A DNA stretch of 64,000 nt from Chloranthus sessilifolius (lineage: Eukaryota; Streptophyta; Magnoliopsida; Chloranthales; Chloranthaceae). Position 1 is the stretch's first letter; each line of letters begins with the position of its first letter. A program made the position numbers and the translations under genes. Of this stretch, positions 11,197 to 22,851 are shown piece after piece. The stretch lies in the NCBI GenBank assembly GCA_021018995.1, contig CM037593.1, forward strand, positions 11,870,088-11,934,087, written 5' to 3'. Under the pieces are notes generated by a model that was not told where the DNA came from, searched no databases, and worked only from the letters and a program-made list of their open reading frames with translations.

Positions 11197-12270
11197 GTGT
11201 GGCAGAACTTTGATAGATATGTAGGAAAGGCTGGACTTAACCAACCATCATATCAATATAAATTTTTATCTGTTAAGATCCTTGATTCAGTTAGAACTGA
11301 AGATATGGTACTATTAGTCCTTCGGATATTATTCTGTATTTTTATCATGCTATTTTTACCATTCATTTCTAAATTTTTTCAAATTTCTTTCGTTGTTGGT
11401 TGGATACTAAAGTTGGTAGGATAGCCGAAGTCGAGCAGCTCAAGGAACTAGTACATAGTTATGACCCTCATATCTGGAACACCATGGCAGAAACGCTTCA
11501 AGGAAGATCAAGTGCAATAGGAAAAAAAAATCTACTTTTTTTTTCTCTGTGAATTTTTCTTATTAGCACATATGCCTTGATAACCTTTATAGGTTGATAT
11601 TGCAGGGGCTGGGGTTGGAGGTGACAGGAATTTTAAAATTTTAAGCCCACCAATCATGTCGAATTCTTACTGCGATATGTGAGTTTAAAAACTCTATAAA
11701 CTTATGGGCTTAATATTGCAGGTGCTGGGGCTGCAGGTGGCAGGAAATTTTAAATTTTAAACCCATCAATCAAGTCAAAATCTTATTGCTATATGTGAGT
11801 TTAAAAACTCTATAAACTTATCAATTTTGTCTAAACTGATTGCTACATATTTGGTCCCCTAAAATTCGTGCGAGGCAGCATATGAGATAATTGTTGGTCA
11901 TTTGAGGTAAAGTTTGCTTAGATGAACTTTAAAAATTAAAAAATGGAGTCCTAATTATTTGATTCGATGCAGGTTCTTGAATCTTGACACTGTAAGAGAT
12001 GAAGAGTTTTCTTTACACCAGGTTATACACAAGTAGTTCAATTGCTTGGGTGTAAGAAGCGTACTTTTTCGTTGTTTTTTGGGTTTACTATGATTATGTT
12101 TTAGATCTATGGTTGCATCCTGTTAGATTTATAAATGTGCAGATATAAGCTTTAAAAGAAGACTGTTGTAGCTAGAATGATAAAACTCAACGGTCACCTA
12201 CGGAGCAGTTTGTACAACAGTTTGCCAAGTACTATTCACCAGGTTCCATCACATTCAAGCTCATCTATTA
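11197..12270 (+). pseudogene. Unrecognised coding-like exons (possible captured gene)
   Basis: Several open patches look like exons rather than noise. At 11,412-11,521 the + strand reads VGRIAEVEQLKELVHSYDP, then HIWNTMAETLQGRS. Near 12,190-12,260 another patch reads RSPTEQFVQQFAKYYSPG. A third near 11,990-12,050 includes FTPGYTQ. A patch at 11,209-11,320 includes SYQYKFLSVKILDSVRTED. I do not recognise the family or families. They share the orientation of the captured fragments further right, so they may be further captured exons. The tandem duplication at 11,594-11,823 lies in what would be an intron. Confidence 0.35.
11594..11823. repeat. Two tandem copies of a ~117-bp unit
   Basis: Sequence beginning near TTGCAGGGGCTGGGG is repeated from about 11,711 with TTGCAGGTGCTGGGG. 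Both copies end with a shared block starting GTGAGTTTAAAAACTC. Confidence 0.75.
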
Positions 12271-12627
12271 TGGATTATTGTTTGTGTTTGTTGATATATT
12301 ATAGATCATATTTTAAAACCTTTTTTTCATATATAATAAATTTTGGGTTTGTCAAGCTAAGATCTATTACAAGAGTTCTTTGATTTGGAGCAGATTTTGA
12401 TATACGTAGGAAATTTTAGGTGCGGTAAGCTTAGGTGGTTTAGTTGAGCATGCATGAGGTGTAAATGTTGGCCGAAATTTCGAGGTCATAAATCACTGGT
12501 TTGAAATCAGGTAGACCTGACTTGTTAGAAGAAAAAAAATATTAAAAAAATCATATTTTTCTCTTTTATTTTTGTTGCTTCCTGCAGACATTAGGCACCA
12601 GTTATCTATGAATCTAACAATAATATT

Positions 12628-12700
12628 CACTATGTGAAAATGAAGAAGAAACAACGCTCATGACCTAAAAGAACCACGGTGTTCGGCCGTGGTAGATAAA
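12628..12700 (+). mobile_element. Possible CACTA 5' terminus with subterminal palindrome
   Basis: CACTATGTGAAAATG at 12,628 has the form of a CACTA-superfamily end. Forty bases on lies the palindrome ACCACGG-TGTTCGG-CCGTGGT (12,673-12,693). Such inverted subterminal repeats are typical of CACTA elements. Related palindromes recur at 23,813-24,120, beyond the cluster of gene fragments. No matching 3' end (CATAGTG) was found, so this call is tentative. Confidence 0.4.
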
Positions 12701-13862
12701 TCGATGGTTACAACAGCCCAAAACAGGGGTTTTATAAATGCAACGACCCAGGTTTTGTAGGTAAGCAACCTGAGACCTTGTAACTCTTCAAAATAATTGG
12801 GCGCCCAAATACCCTCCTCATTCTTCACCTTATGAAACCCTACCTCTCCTCTTCTTTAAGTGAGACGAAACAGAACCTTACCTCTCCATCTCCTCTTCAT
12901 CTCTACCATTACGACAACGCTACCTCTCCTCTTCATCTCTAATTCTCTACCATTACGACAACGCTACCTCTCCTCTTCTTCAATTAGGGATACAGTTTTG
13001 TTTGAGATGAATTGATTCATTTAAACCCCAGAATAAGGGTTTTGGACTGAATATGTTGAAGATTTAGGGTTTGGTTTTTATTTGGACCCTGATTTCTCAC
13101 GAAATTTGCTAAAATATGATTTTTAGGCGGTCAATTGGTAGGGAATTGTGTTTGATGAGGATGGAGGTATTATTGAATGTTTTTAGTTAAATTTTGGTTG
13201 TTTTTCGTGAAAATTTTGATGATCAGGTCTTGGGCGTTTTCGGCCACTTTGATTCGGTCAGTGTGAACCCAACTTTTGTTAAAGAAGGTTTTTGATAATT
13301 AGGTTTCACTTGGGTGTTTGACATTCTTTTAAAAAAAAGGGAATTTTGTGTTTCAGATGTGTGAGAGTGGATGTGCCTTAATCGTTTAATTTTAGTTGTT
13401 TATCCATAGTCGGAATAAGAAAAATTTGTTGAGGATTTGATTTTTCTTACTCATTAGAAAATTTATTTTTTCCTATTTTAATGTTAGTATTGAAGTATTG
13501 GTTTTGGCCTTTTTGTTTGGTCTTCCTGATCAACGAAAGTAATGGGGGTGTTTCGTTGGTTCACTTTTGTTGTTTTGAGGAGTAATTTGTCATCAAAGGT
13601 TAGGAGCTCGAAAACACATGAAATGTTTAAGCTGAATGCTAAATTTGTGTAGAAGAACTTGTTGATGATCTGGGGTTACTGACTAAGTGAAATTGAAATC
13701 ATTTTCATTTGGTGTATTGTGGACTATAATTTCCGTAGTAAATTTTTGAATGCTTTAGTTGATTGATTTGAATCATGAGTTCTTATTTGGATCAATGATG
13801 TTTTATTTTTGTTTTATCCGCTGCCTTTTCAGTTTATCGTTTTGCCCTTTCAAGAGGAAGCT
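12701..13862 (+). other. 5'-UTR/intron-like sequence ahead of MYB3R fragment
   Basis: No coding sequence seen. At 12,830-12,985 CT-rich sequence repeats the block TACCATTACGACAACGCTAC (about 12,904 and 12,950), which looks like a plant 5' UTR. T-rich, intron-like sequence follows up to the LTR retrotransposon at 13,863. It is probably the captured 5' UTR and first intron of the MYB3R parent gene. Confidence 0.35.
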
Positions 13863-16807
13863 TGATGCGAGCTTTAGATCTGCCTGTTTGAATCGTGGTC
13901 AGATAAAGATGAGACGTCAAAAGAGAAAGTGGACCCACGAATGAGTTTTTAAAAAAGGCACGTTAAAGACCTGTGTGCACATTAATTTAGGCAATATTTT
14001 ATCTATATTTAGTTTCCTTTCTTATTAGGATTCTTTTAATAAGTGACTTGTTTTAGGACTAGTTTCCTTATTTGAATTTTTACGGGTCAGACACATATAT
14101 GTGATATGTGACTATTAATCCTGTCACTTTCTGCACAACTATCGGAAAAGTGGTCATAAGTCTACCAATATATATCGGAATTGTGTGATTCTTGTCTTGT
14201 TGGAAAGCTACTTCGATAAGCTTTCAAATAAGACCAATTTCACATCAATTGGATCTTGTTTGACCCTTCAAAAGTGGTCGCATAATAAAAAAATGGATTA
14301 ATGGTAAAATTAATTGTGACCGTTAGATTAGAAAGTTTTAATGATTGATTAGGAGTTTTATTTTAAGTAGTATTCCTAGGCTTTTTTCTTTACAAATACA
14401 CATTGTTTTAAGACTTTATTTTATTGTTTTAGAAGAATTAGAATATTTCTTTTATTTAAACTAGGAATTAGAGTTATATTACGATTTCTAGTTTTATGCA
14501 TTGGTTAGTTTATTTAAAGGCTTGTAAACAACTTTATTATTAATGTTTTGATTAATGAAAATTGCGTATGCAAAATTGAGAGTTCTAAACTTTCGTGAGG
14601 GTGTGATTCTCTTAAACAGAAAGCGATTCTTCAATTCCCGTTTGCGGTTTGGTGTGAGACCAACTTTCTTCCTTGGAGCGATTCCTTGGATCTTCTTCTA
14701 TCCCTATTTTCCCTTTTATTTTATTTGTTTTAATTGAAAAGCGAGAACCTTAACCCCTATCTTGCGGGATTTATGCTATTTTAGAGTTAGCGTACGATTT
14801 TTTTTCGCATCAAATTGGTATCAAAGCCCAGTTCAACACTTGACACGTGTAGTCCATCATGAGTAAAGAACAGCTTATCGAAGCCTTACACGAGTTGAAT
14901 GGATTCATGATGGCTAGAATGTGATAGTTTGTCGATTGGAGAAATCTCCTTGATTTGTATAAGACGATTGGTAAGATTAGACAAGCATGGGAGGCAATGA
15001 AAACTAGATCGCAGAGTCCGAGGTATTTGAATTTAACACCTTAATATTGGCCAACTTTATATGATCGAGCGTTTATTCTTAAGATTAGGCGTGAGTTAAC
15101 AAATACACATTGGATAGCGGAGGCATTAAACAAGGGTCTCGTTAAAAAATTTCTTGAGAATTTTCTTCTCAAACTACAAGAGGAATCATATCGGTGAGAC
15201 ATGAAGATTTGAGATTTAAGCTTTCAAATCCCGTGTCCGTTAACCCAACCACATCACCAACCGTCCGTTATAATCCCATAACAATTTCTCATCCCAAAAT
15301 CGTTGTGAAACCTACACCCGTTACGGAATTCATTAACGGTGTAAACTCTATGCCAGTTGCAGCCCCCGTAATAAATTACAACTCAAAGCCTATTCAAGAA
15401 ATCAAGCCTGTCACCGTCGTTACCCTAGTCAACCTCATCTCACCTAAAATTGTTATCGATCTTCTACCTGAACCCGTGATAGCCCCAAAATTAATCGAAG
15501 AGTTGGTACTGGTTGATGAGAACGCTCTTCCGGTCAATATATATACTATTCCCAACACCATTGAAGAGCCTGAGACCATTGAAGAGCAAGTTGCCGCAAT
15601 CAGTTCTCTCGAGCCCGAGATCGTCAAAGCACAATTATTCGAAATGAAGACTATCGCACCCACGACCCACAGGTCCCAAGATCGTGTTGGTTGCATGTTG
15701 ACGTCCATTCCTGTTGGTAAATCGAATATCAAACAGATCGAGCCGAAGTGTAATCCTGTTTACTTGTTCAAGCCACTTCTGATCGATTCCCTATATATTG
15801 TCTGTGGCCGCGGCCGTGAAGATCCATGCTAACCAAAGTTCGAGGTCGAACCTTTTCAAAGTAGAGGGGATTGATGCGAAATTTAGATCCGCCTGTTTGA
15901 ATCGTGGTCTGATAAAGAGGAGACGTCAAAAGAGAAAGTTGACCCATGAATGAGTTTTTAAAAAAGGCCCATTAAAGACCCGTGTGCACATTAATTTAGG
16001 CAATATTTTATCTAGATTTAGTTTCATTTCTTATTAGGATTCTTTTAATAAGTGACTTATTTTAGGACTAGTTTCCTTATTTGAATTATTTAGGGGTCAG
16101 ACATATATGTGATATGTGACTATTAATCCCGTCACTTTCTACTCAACCATCGGAAAAGTGGTCATAAGCCTATCAATATATATCAGAATTGTGTGATTCT
16201 TGTATTGTTGGAAAGCTACTTCGATAAGCTTTCAGACAAGACCAATTTCACATCAATTGGACATCGTTTGATCATTCAAAAGTGGTCGCATAATAAAAAA
16301 AAAAGATTAATGGTGAAATTAATTGTGACCGTTAGATTAGAAAGTTTTAATGATTGATTAGGAGTTTTATTTTAAGTAGTATTCCTAGGCTTTTTTTCTT
16401 TATAAATACACATTGTTTAGGACTTTATTTTATTGGTTTAGAAGAATTAGGATATTTCTTTTATTTAAACTAGGAATTAGAGTTATATTAGGATTTCTAG
16501 TTTTATGCATTGGCTAACTTATTTAAAGGCTTGTAAACAACTTTATTATTAATGTTTTGGTTAATGAAAATTGCGTATGCAAAATTGAGAGTTCTAAACT
16601 TTCGTGAGGGTGTGATTCTCTCAAACGGAGAGCGATTTTTCGATTCATGCTTGCGGTTTGGTGTGAGGCCAACTTTCTTCCTTGGATCTTCTTCTATCCT
16701 TATTTTTTCTTTTATTTTTTTTGTTTTAATTGAAAAGCGAGAACCCTAACCCCTATCTTACGGGATTTACGCTATTTTAGGGTTAGTGTACGATTTTTCC
16801 CGCATCA
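13863..16807 (+). mobile_element. Complete non-autonomous LTR retrotransposon
   Basis: Two LTRs (13,863-14,812 and 15,872-16,807) start TGATGCGA and end CGCATCA. The element is flanked by a perfect 5-bp duplication AAGCT (13,858-13,862 and 16,808-16,812). A Met-tRNA-type primer site TGGTATCAAAGCCC lies at 14,816-14,829 and a purine tract at 15,861-15,871. The interior is only about 1.06 kb and has no reverse transcriptase, integrase or protease motif, so movement would need another element's enzymes. The LTRs differ by scattered substitutions, so the insertion is not very recent. It landed about 110 bp upstream of the MYB3R start codon, so that fragment was already present. Confidence 0.9.
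15194..15832 (+). CDS. 212-residue Pro/Val/Ile-rich ORF inside the LTR element
   Basis: This is the longest frame of the element's interior. The first half is rich in Pro, Val, Ile and Thr, with repeated patterns such as VKPTPV and KIVIDLLPEPV, and then Glu-rich (IEEPETIEEQV). I recognise no gag, zinc knuckle or enzyme motif. Short coding-like pieces lie upstream: a small frame starting MSKEQLIEALHELNG at 14,860, and another patch at about 15,050-15,185 in a different frame. The original protein was probably longer and is now broken. It may be a highly diverged gag of a non-autonomous family, or captured host sequence. Confidence 0.45.
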   Translation: MRHEDLRFKLSNPVSVNPTTSPTVRYNPITISHPKIVVKPTPVTEFINGVNSMPVAAPVINYNSKPIQEIKPVTVVTLVNLISPKIVIDLLPEPVIAPKLIEELVLVDENALPVNIYTIPNTIEEPETIEEQVAAISSLEPEIVKAQLFEMKTIAPTTHRSQDRVGCMLTSIPVGKSNIKQIEPKCNPVYLFKPLLIDSLYIVCGRGREDPC

Positions 16808-16921
16808 AAGCTTTTCTAGCTCTCTAGTGTGGTTTGACAATGTTTTGGGAAACTTTCTTTGGAAAGAGTAACTAGCAAAGCGCGATTGTGATATGTGGCT
16901 TTATTTTCCGGTTGAGGAACA

Positions 16922-18553
16922 ATGACAAGTGACAATATAAGGAACAGTAGGAGAGGAGGTGAACTGAATGTCATTGCTCTTCCCGAAGGGAGTAGTGATG
17001 ATGGCTTGCGGAAAATGCGGTCGGCACATGGGTAAATTACTAAATAGCTTTTTTTTATCATAACTGTGTTTCCTTTGTTTCAATTTCTTTCAGTTTCAAG
17101 TATGTTGATATTTAATATTCTTGTATGAATTCGCTTATGGTATTTCTATGGTTGTGTAGTTGTTGACACTGAGACTATCGGTATGTATTTACATGTGTTT
17201 AGGCTTGTTCTTGTCGGCACCACAGGAGTTTTCTTTAGTTGGTATAATTTTATAGGGTTGATGGGTCCTTAGAAGCCTATCATTAAGCCACGTGGTAAAA
17301 GTGTTTGAGCAATCAAAGACATCAAAGTGGGAGCTCATATTTTTATTTAAGTGAGCCCAAAAGCCTCAATGCACTTCAATATCGACCTTTGTTCATATCT
17401 TTTAATGGTCCATATTATAAAATACTTTTTAATTGTAGTACAGAGGATGGCCATCCACTTGGAGTAGTTGGATTGACCTAAGATGTTTGCCAAGTGGCGC
17501 TACCTGAATTAATACTGGCTTGTAAGAAGGTTCATCTTAGAAGTCTTCTAATGGGGGTTGGTCCCAATTTTATATGGTGGAGGACCACTTTTGCATGTTT
17601 AGATTTGCATGGGGGAAAGATCTATATGTTCTTTCAATTTAGACACTGTGATATTTACTCACTAATTGGCCTAAAACTCAGCATATATGTTTGGTGTTAC
17701 TCACCGTTTCTTTATTTTTTCCTCCCTTTATTTTATTTTTTTTTGTTAGGATGATTAAACTTGCTGCACTTTTTTTGTTTGTTGAGTGATGTACATAGTA
17801 CATTAATCCCTATGTTTTTGGAGGAGGACATGTGGCCCTACATGCCGTTCAGCAAAGGGGCATTGGGCACCAGATGAGGTAGAGTTCATTTATGGCGGAC
17901 TGTGCTTTGTTCATGTAATTTGGGGGATCAAATACTGTCAACTTACCATATTTTGTTTGGAAAATCTTCCCACTTTCCCTTTTAGTTTTACATTGAATTG
18001 GCAAGGTTTCAACTGGAAACAAAGGGAAGTTTTGTTTTATCAATTGATACTGATATAAGTTCATACTCTTTTCCCATACTTAAGATGATGTTTTCCAGGT
18101 TGGATTTGCTTCTCTTGAGCTTATCTCATCTTGTTCTCTATGCCATTAAAATGATTAAAGCTATCACAAATATAGGAACTCTAATCCATATTTTATCTTT
18201 CTTTAGGAAAGAAAGTGTGATTCTTTTCAAGCTTATAAGATTGAAATGATAACAAGAAAAAAAGGACTTATCTCCACACTCTTTCTTTCTTCATGAGCAA
18301 CTAGAAATTAGTGCCCTTTAATCGAAGTCACTTACGCTGGACTGTTTTTGCAAGTCCGCTTAAACTATTCACTAATATGTTTTCTTTACTTTAGATTTTT
18401 TTCATTTTATGCTTCACTTTACTTATACCATGGACATGTTTTTTCCTTTTTTTATATATGTTGGTAAGATGGATATCTTTGATGCATTCGTGCAGGATAA
18501 ACTACTGTGCAGAGCTGTTCAACAGTATAAAGGGAAAAATTGGAAAAGGATAG
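16922..18553 (+). pseudogene. MYB3R: MYB3R (three-repeat MYB) gene fragment, three exons
   Basis: MYB3R proteins are three-repeat MYB transcription factors that control G2/M genes. Three exons are readable. Exon 1 (16,922-17,031) starts MTSDNIRNSRRGGELN and continues ALPEGSSDDGLRKMRSAHG. Exon 2 (17,827-17,878) reads CGPTCRSAKGHWAPDE. Exon 3 (18,496-18,553) reads DKLLCRAVQQYKGKNWKRI. Together they give the N-terminus and the first half of MYB repeat 1 (W..DED...KAV..Y.GKNWK.I). Exons 2 and 3 have AG acceptors and GT donors. The rest of repeat 1, repeats 2-3 and the C-terminus are absent. Introns are kept, so this is a DNA-level copy. An LTR retrotransposon lies just upstream. Confidence 0.75.
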
Positions 18554-19497
18554 GTATTCTTCATGGTGCTAGCATGTTTTATTTTAACTCCCGTATTTTT
18601 GAAATTGCAATTAGTTTCTAGGCAATTTTTTCCCCCTTGTTTTCATTATTACCCTATTTTAAATATTATTAGTATTTAGTCCGCCAATTTTCATATTTTT
18701 CCATTATTCTACCTATGTTATAGTCCTAAGAATCATTTTTTGGTTTCTCACCATTTCTCGACCCATACATTGAAACTTAAGTTGCTTTGTTGCAGATTCT
18801 TCTTGTTTCTAGTCTTCTTACATCATTGCAGCCTTCAAATATGATATGCTAATCAAGCATCACTGTTATTATTATTATTAATATTTCTGGAGACCGTGGA
18901 GAACATTTTACCATATGTGGGATTGACATCCGTTTTTTTATACTAAAAATTTCTACCAAAATCTTACGAGCACACTGTTCTATTTTTTATTTGTAGTATT
19001 GCTTACAGCTGATGAACTTTCATGTTATGGACTTTTGTAAGTCCTGAAAAAAAGATGAACCAAGAATTTTTTGTGTTTTGATTTTTATCATAAGTGAGAT
19101 TCGATAACCTATCATTCCTTAGTTGTAGGAATCTTCCACTTATGGTTCTGCTCCTGCTCTCTAATATGTCACTCCTGTTCCTGTTTCCAGGCCTCAAATT
19201 GTTCATAGCATTAATTATCAACCACCACTACAGCATTACTATTATCACCTCTAGATGCCTGACACTCATCGAACTTTGTGGTTGTGTGTAATTCTTTGCC
19301 ATTTTTTACCCTAAAGATTGCAAATATTTCATACACTAGTACATATGAATTTATTTCTTTGTTAATATTTACTCAAGAGGTCGGACCTTTGTGCGATGGA
19401 AAGTGCTATCCACCCAAAGCGAGGGGTCTCCAAAATTGGGGGTTAAGGCTGCCTACCATCTACCTCTCCCAGATTCCGTTTTGCATTGGGTACAGCC
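18554..19497 (+). other. Intron-like sequence, one coding-like patch
   Basis: Mostly T-rich, intron-like DNA. Around 19,125-19,252 a patch reads VTPVPVSRPQIVHSINYQPP, then HYYYHL, between stops. It looks like protein-coding sequence, but I cannot name the family. Confidence 0.3.
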
Positions 19498-19986
19498 TGG
19501 TAGAATAGTCCCACATTGCTTGTGGGCTTGGAGGTCTTGAGCTATATATAATCTGGGCACTCCTCACCTTACAAGCCTGTTTTGTGGCCCATGGGATTCT
19601 ACATTGTATCAAAGCAGGTAACCACAGGGATGTAGAGAGACACGTTACACGTGAGGGGACGTGAACGATAGTCCCATTTTGCCTGGGTCAATGGCCTTGG
19701 ACTATATATAAACTTGGGGCAAACGTCACCTTACAAGCCGGTTTTATGAGGTTGAGTTAGGCCCATGAAATTCTACATGGTATCAGAGTAGGTATTTCTC
19801 CACTCCACGTCAATTCAATTGTCCACATGATTTGGCTCGGCTCAATCCTGCCAACACGTGTGGGGGCATGTTAGAATAGTCGCACATTGCTTGTGGGCTT
19901 GGAGGTCTTGAACTATATATAATCTGGGCATTCCTCACCTTACAAGCCGGTTTTGTGAGGTTGAGTTAGGCCCATAAGATTCTACA
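19498..19986 (+). mobile_element. TRIM element with three tandem LTR-like units
   Basis: Three related units of 105-120 bp share GTGGGCTTGGAGGTC-like, ACTATATATAA and CACCTTACAAGCC blocks and end TTCTACA: 19,498-19,603, about 19,663-19,777 and 19,869-19,986. The first two are followed by Met-tRNA primer sites, TTGTATCAAAGCAGG (19,604-19,618) and TGGTATCAGAGTAGG (19,778-19,792). A purine tract GTGGGGGCA precedes the third. This is the structure of a terminal-repeat retrotransposon in miniature, with an extra LTR from unequal recombination. It has no coding capacity. No clear target duplication. Confidence 0.8.
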
Positions 19987-21156
19987 CGACCTTTATTATT
20001 ATTTACCGAAAATATTTGTTTATATAAAATTCAACAGTATTTTATACAAGCACTCCACTTTCTAAAATTTTGTGAGTTTTTGCTTCCATGCTTCTACACT
20101 TTGAGTCCGCTCCCACCCTCGTGTCACTCAACTGAGGTCCTCCTTTGGGAGTTCAAAGTTCTCGCTCAAATGTTTGAACTGGAAACAAGGACTTTTTTTT
20201 TTTCATCAATGAAACACGAACTTTTACTAGAGGATCATTTTTATCAGTAAGATGTAATCTACATTTTATGCTCTAAACCTAGTAATGAATAGATAAATAC
20301 TAAATCAAGGATATATATGCACCAATTGTAGAGGTTCTCATACAAGAATATGTGTTTTACAATGTCGTTTTGGCTAGAATGGTAGATATGTTAACATACA
20401 CAAGTTCATGTCAGTCAGACTGTCAGTGTCAGGGTATACATTTGATCACAATGTTTTTTGGATTTTATTTATTTTTAGTTTTCTTTTTATGTAGAATATT
20501 TCAAAATTAGATTTCATATGCTCTTCTGCAAGGATTTAATATTGCAAAGGATTAGTATTCAAGATGCACAAATTTCACGGTATCAATGTTTTGTTATTGA
20601 TATTTTTTTGTATGTGCATTTAGTCACTTTTCTTCATTCTTTTCGTTTTTTGTTTACTAAATTTGAACTGCACACAGTTTCTGGATGCTTTATCTAGAAC
20701 TTTTCTGCTTGATTTTTTGGATCATGATTCCAGAAAAGATAATTAAATTCTAATACGGAGGGCTAATGTTGCAAGATTCTTAGAATGGTTTTATTTGTTT
20801 AATGTTATAAAATTGTAGAATCTGTTTTGTGAATATTCTAAATGTGTTTGAGTTAATCTTCTTGTTCAATTGGAAGGTTTTTGTGTGAGATCCACAAGGT
20901 TAGGGGTATGGTTTCATTCTCAGGTTACCTTAAGAAAACAAAATATTGTAAATCCGTTTTGGAACCTTTTTGTAAGCATTTCAAGGTTTTCTTTTCCAGG
21001 ACATGATTTCCTCTTTCTCCTGGATTTGCTTGTTGCTTCCAAGTTCCCCTTATTGGCTTGTGATCTATGTAGGTTGGAGACTATGGCCTTGTTTGGCAAT
21101 GTTTTCCATGTTCACGTTTTTTCTAAGCATCAGCTCTGTGTGGAGCTACAAACCAG
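19987..21156. other. Intron-like sequence, nothing recognised
   Basis: T-rich non-coding DNA. An open patch at 20,870-21,163 runs into the phosphatase exon, but its first part shows no known motif. Confidence 0.35.
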
Positions 21157-21392
21157 GGTGTAATTGAAAATTTTCTCACTCTTGAAGATAATGCATCGTG
21201 TGGAAAAACAACATACGTTCACTGTAAACCTGGACGAGGACGGAATAGAACCATTGTTCTTTGTTACCTGGTCTGTGACACAAGAAACCTTTTATACAAA
21301 TACTGTTAAGAATCAATAAAATCCTGCTTGTGAATAAGCTTTCTTGTTACAGGTGCGACATTAAGAGGTTGACTCCTAAAGAAGCATAAAGG
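21157..21392 (+). pseudogene. PTPMT1-like dual-specificity phosphatase fragment
   Basis: The exon at 21,157-21,270 translates to ...DNASCGKTTYVHCKPGRGRN, then RTIVLCYL. It carries the HCx5R phosphatase signature (HCKPGRGR) with the following Asn-Arg-Thr where plant PTPMT1/DSP8-type enzymes usually have Ser-Thr-Thr. These enzymes dephosphorylate phosphatidylglycerophosphate or related lipids. A second exon begins after an AG at 21,351-21,352 and reads CDIKRLTPKEA, then meets TAA where a Tyr codon is expected (21,387-21,389). N-terminal exons and the C-terminus are missing. It lies in the same orientation as the MYB3R and TPI pieces. Confidence 0.75.
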
Positions 21393-22605
21393 TTAATGCT
21401 CTTAAAATTTTTTAGAAATTCTCCGTAACCAAAACCTCGGTTCCATATTACGCCATGCATAGTTATGCATATGGACGTATATGGGTACGTGCCTACCTAC
21501 GTCGGATGATTCATCTAATTAGACTTAATGAATCACACCCAGCCGATTCTTTTAACTTAGATACATCTTTTTATGGATCCACATCAAATTAAACGTCATT
21601 TGGGCTTTGAATTGGCAATTAAAGTTCAAATCATTTTCCTGTGTTAGATACTACCATTGACCCCATTGTTAGACACCACCAATTAATCTTAGACCATCTT
21701 CCTGGTGTTTGGAAATGTAGGCTTTAGAAAGAAAGGAAAAGTGTAGACTTGTTTGAGGAATTTAGCAATGCACAAACAGAGCATCTAGTTCAATGGGTAG
21801 CTTTGCTCAATCCTGATCTCCATAGCTAATTCAGTTGGGATGGGAATTTTTCTTTTGTGTAGAAACAGGAAACTTACAATGAAATGAAATAAAATAGAAT
21901 AAAAGTATAAGCAGAAATTGAATGGACCTCCTCAACTTGTTACATGGAACACCAAACAATTGATTTATGGGTCATATTTTTCAGTTTAAATCTAATGTCT
22001 TTATCACTGTTAGAAAGTCATCCTTCCATCTTTGACCTACCTTAGTTCCAGCCTTGTCTTTTTCTGTAAGATCTTACCGTAAAATTTAATTTGTTTAAAA
22101 AAAAAATTCAAGCGGGATTGAACCGACAACCTCAGGACCAAACAATTGATTTATGGGTCAAATTGATCGGATTAACTTTGATGTCTGTATCGCTGTTAAA
22201 AGTCTGACTCTACCATTTATTGAAAGTCTCTTACCATTCACAAGCGACATTGAAGTCAAGTTACCTTGATAACCTTTGTCTTATCAGGTAGTTTTGGCAT
22301 GCCTATTAATGGGATTGCAGATCCCGTGAAAACTGTTTTAAAGTCAAAAGAGTGGAATTTCTATCTTGTTTCGATGAAACTTTTTTTCGTTTTTTTATCC
22401 AAGTCAAAAGAGTGGAATTTTTATCTTGTTGAACAAAGCATTTTTCTTCTTTTTATTTGTATATACTTTAGAGCAATTATGGTGTAATTATCTTGACACA
22501 TTTCTAAGAAATGTGGAATAGTTTCTTTTTGAATTTTGGTTTATTATCCATTAAATGTTGCAAATTTCTTTTGCATATTTGCTTGTGTAATTTCTTGTTC
22601 TACAG
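21393..22605. other. Non-coding spacer with a short tandem duplication
   Basis: No gene recognised. A 60-bp tandem duplication carries the block AAGTCAAAAGAGTGGAATTT at 22,341 and 22,401. An open patch just before it (22,280-22,330, reading GSFGMPINGIADPVK) may be a further small exon that I cannot identify. Confidence 0.35.
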
Positions 22606-22748
22606 TTATGTGCAGTTTGTTGGAGATAAAGTTGCATATGCTCTTTCTCAAGGCTTGAAGGTGGTTGCCTGTGTTGGAGAGACCCTTGAGCAGAGAGAAT
22701 CAGGTCTACTATGAAGGTAGTTGCTGCACAAACAAAAGCAATTGCAAG
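22606..22748 (+). pseudogene. TPI: Triosephosphate isomerase exon fragment
   Basis: After an AG acceptor the frame reads [20 protein letters not shown], then [13 protein letters not shown]. This is the plant TPI segment containing the catalytic Glu region (CxGETLxxRExG). A single-base deletion near 22,706 shifts the frame, after which the next frame gives [12 protein letters not shown], the expected continuation. TPI interconverts dihydroxyacetone phosphate and glyceraldehyde 3-phosphate in glycolysis and the Calvin cycle. Only one exon is present, so this is a captured non-functional fragment. The next coding pieces belong to other genes. Confidence 0.85.
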
Positions 22749-22851
22749 TAGTTCCTTTCCTCTCCTAAAGCTAGTTAATGATTCATAGACTGTTTACCCT
22801 GATGCTTGAAGTCATAAATTCATTTGTTGGGTTGGAAGGTCTGTACTTCAG

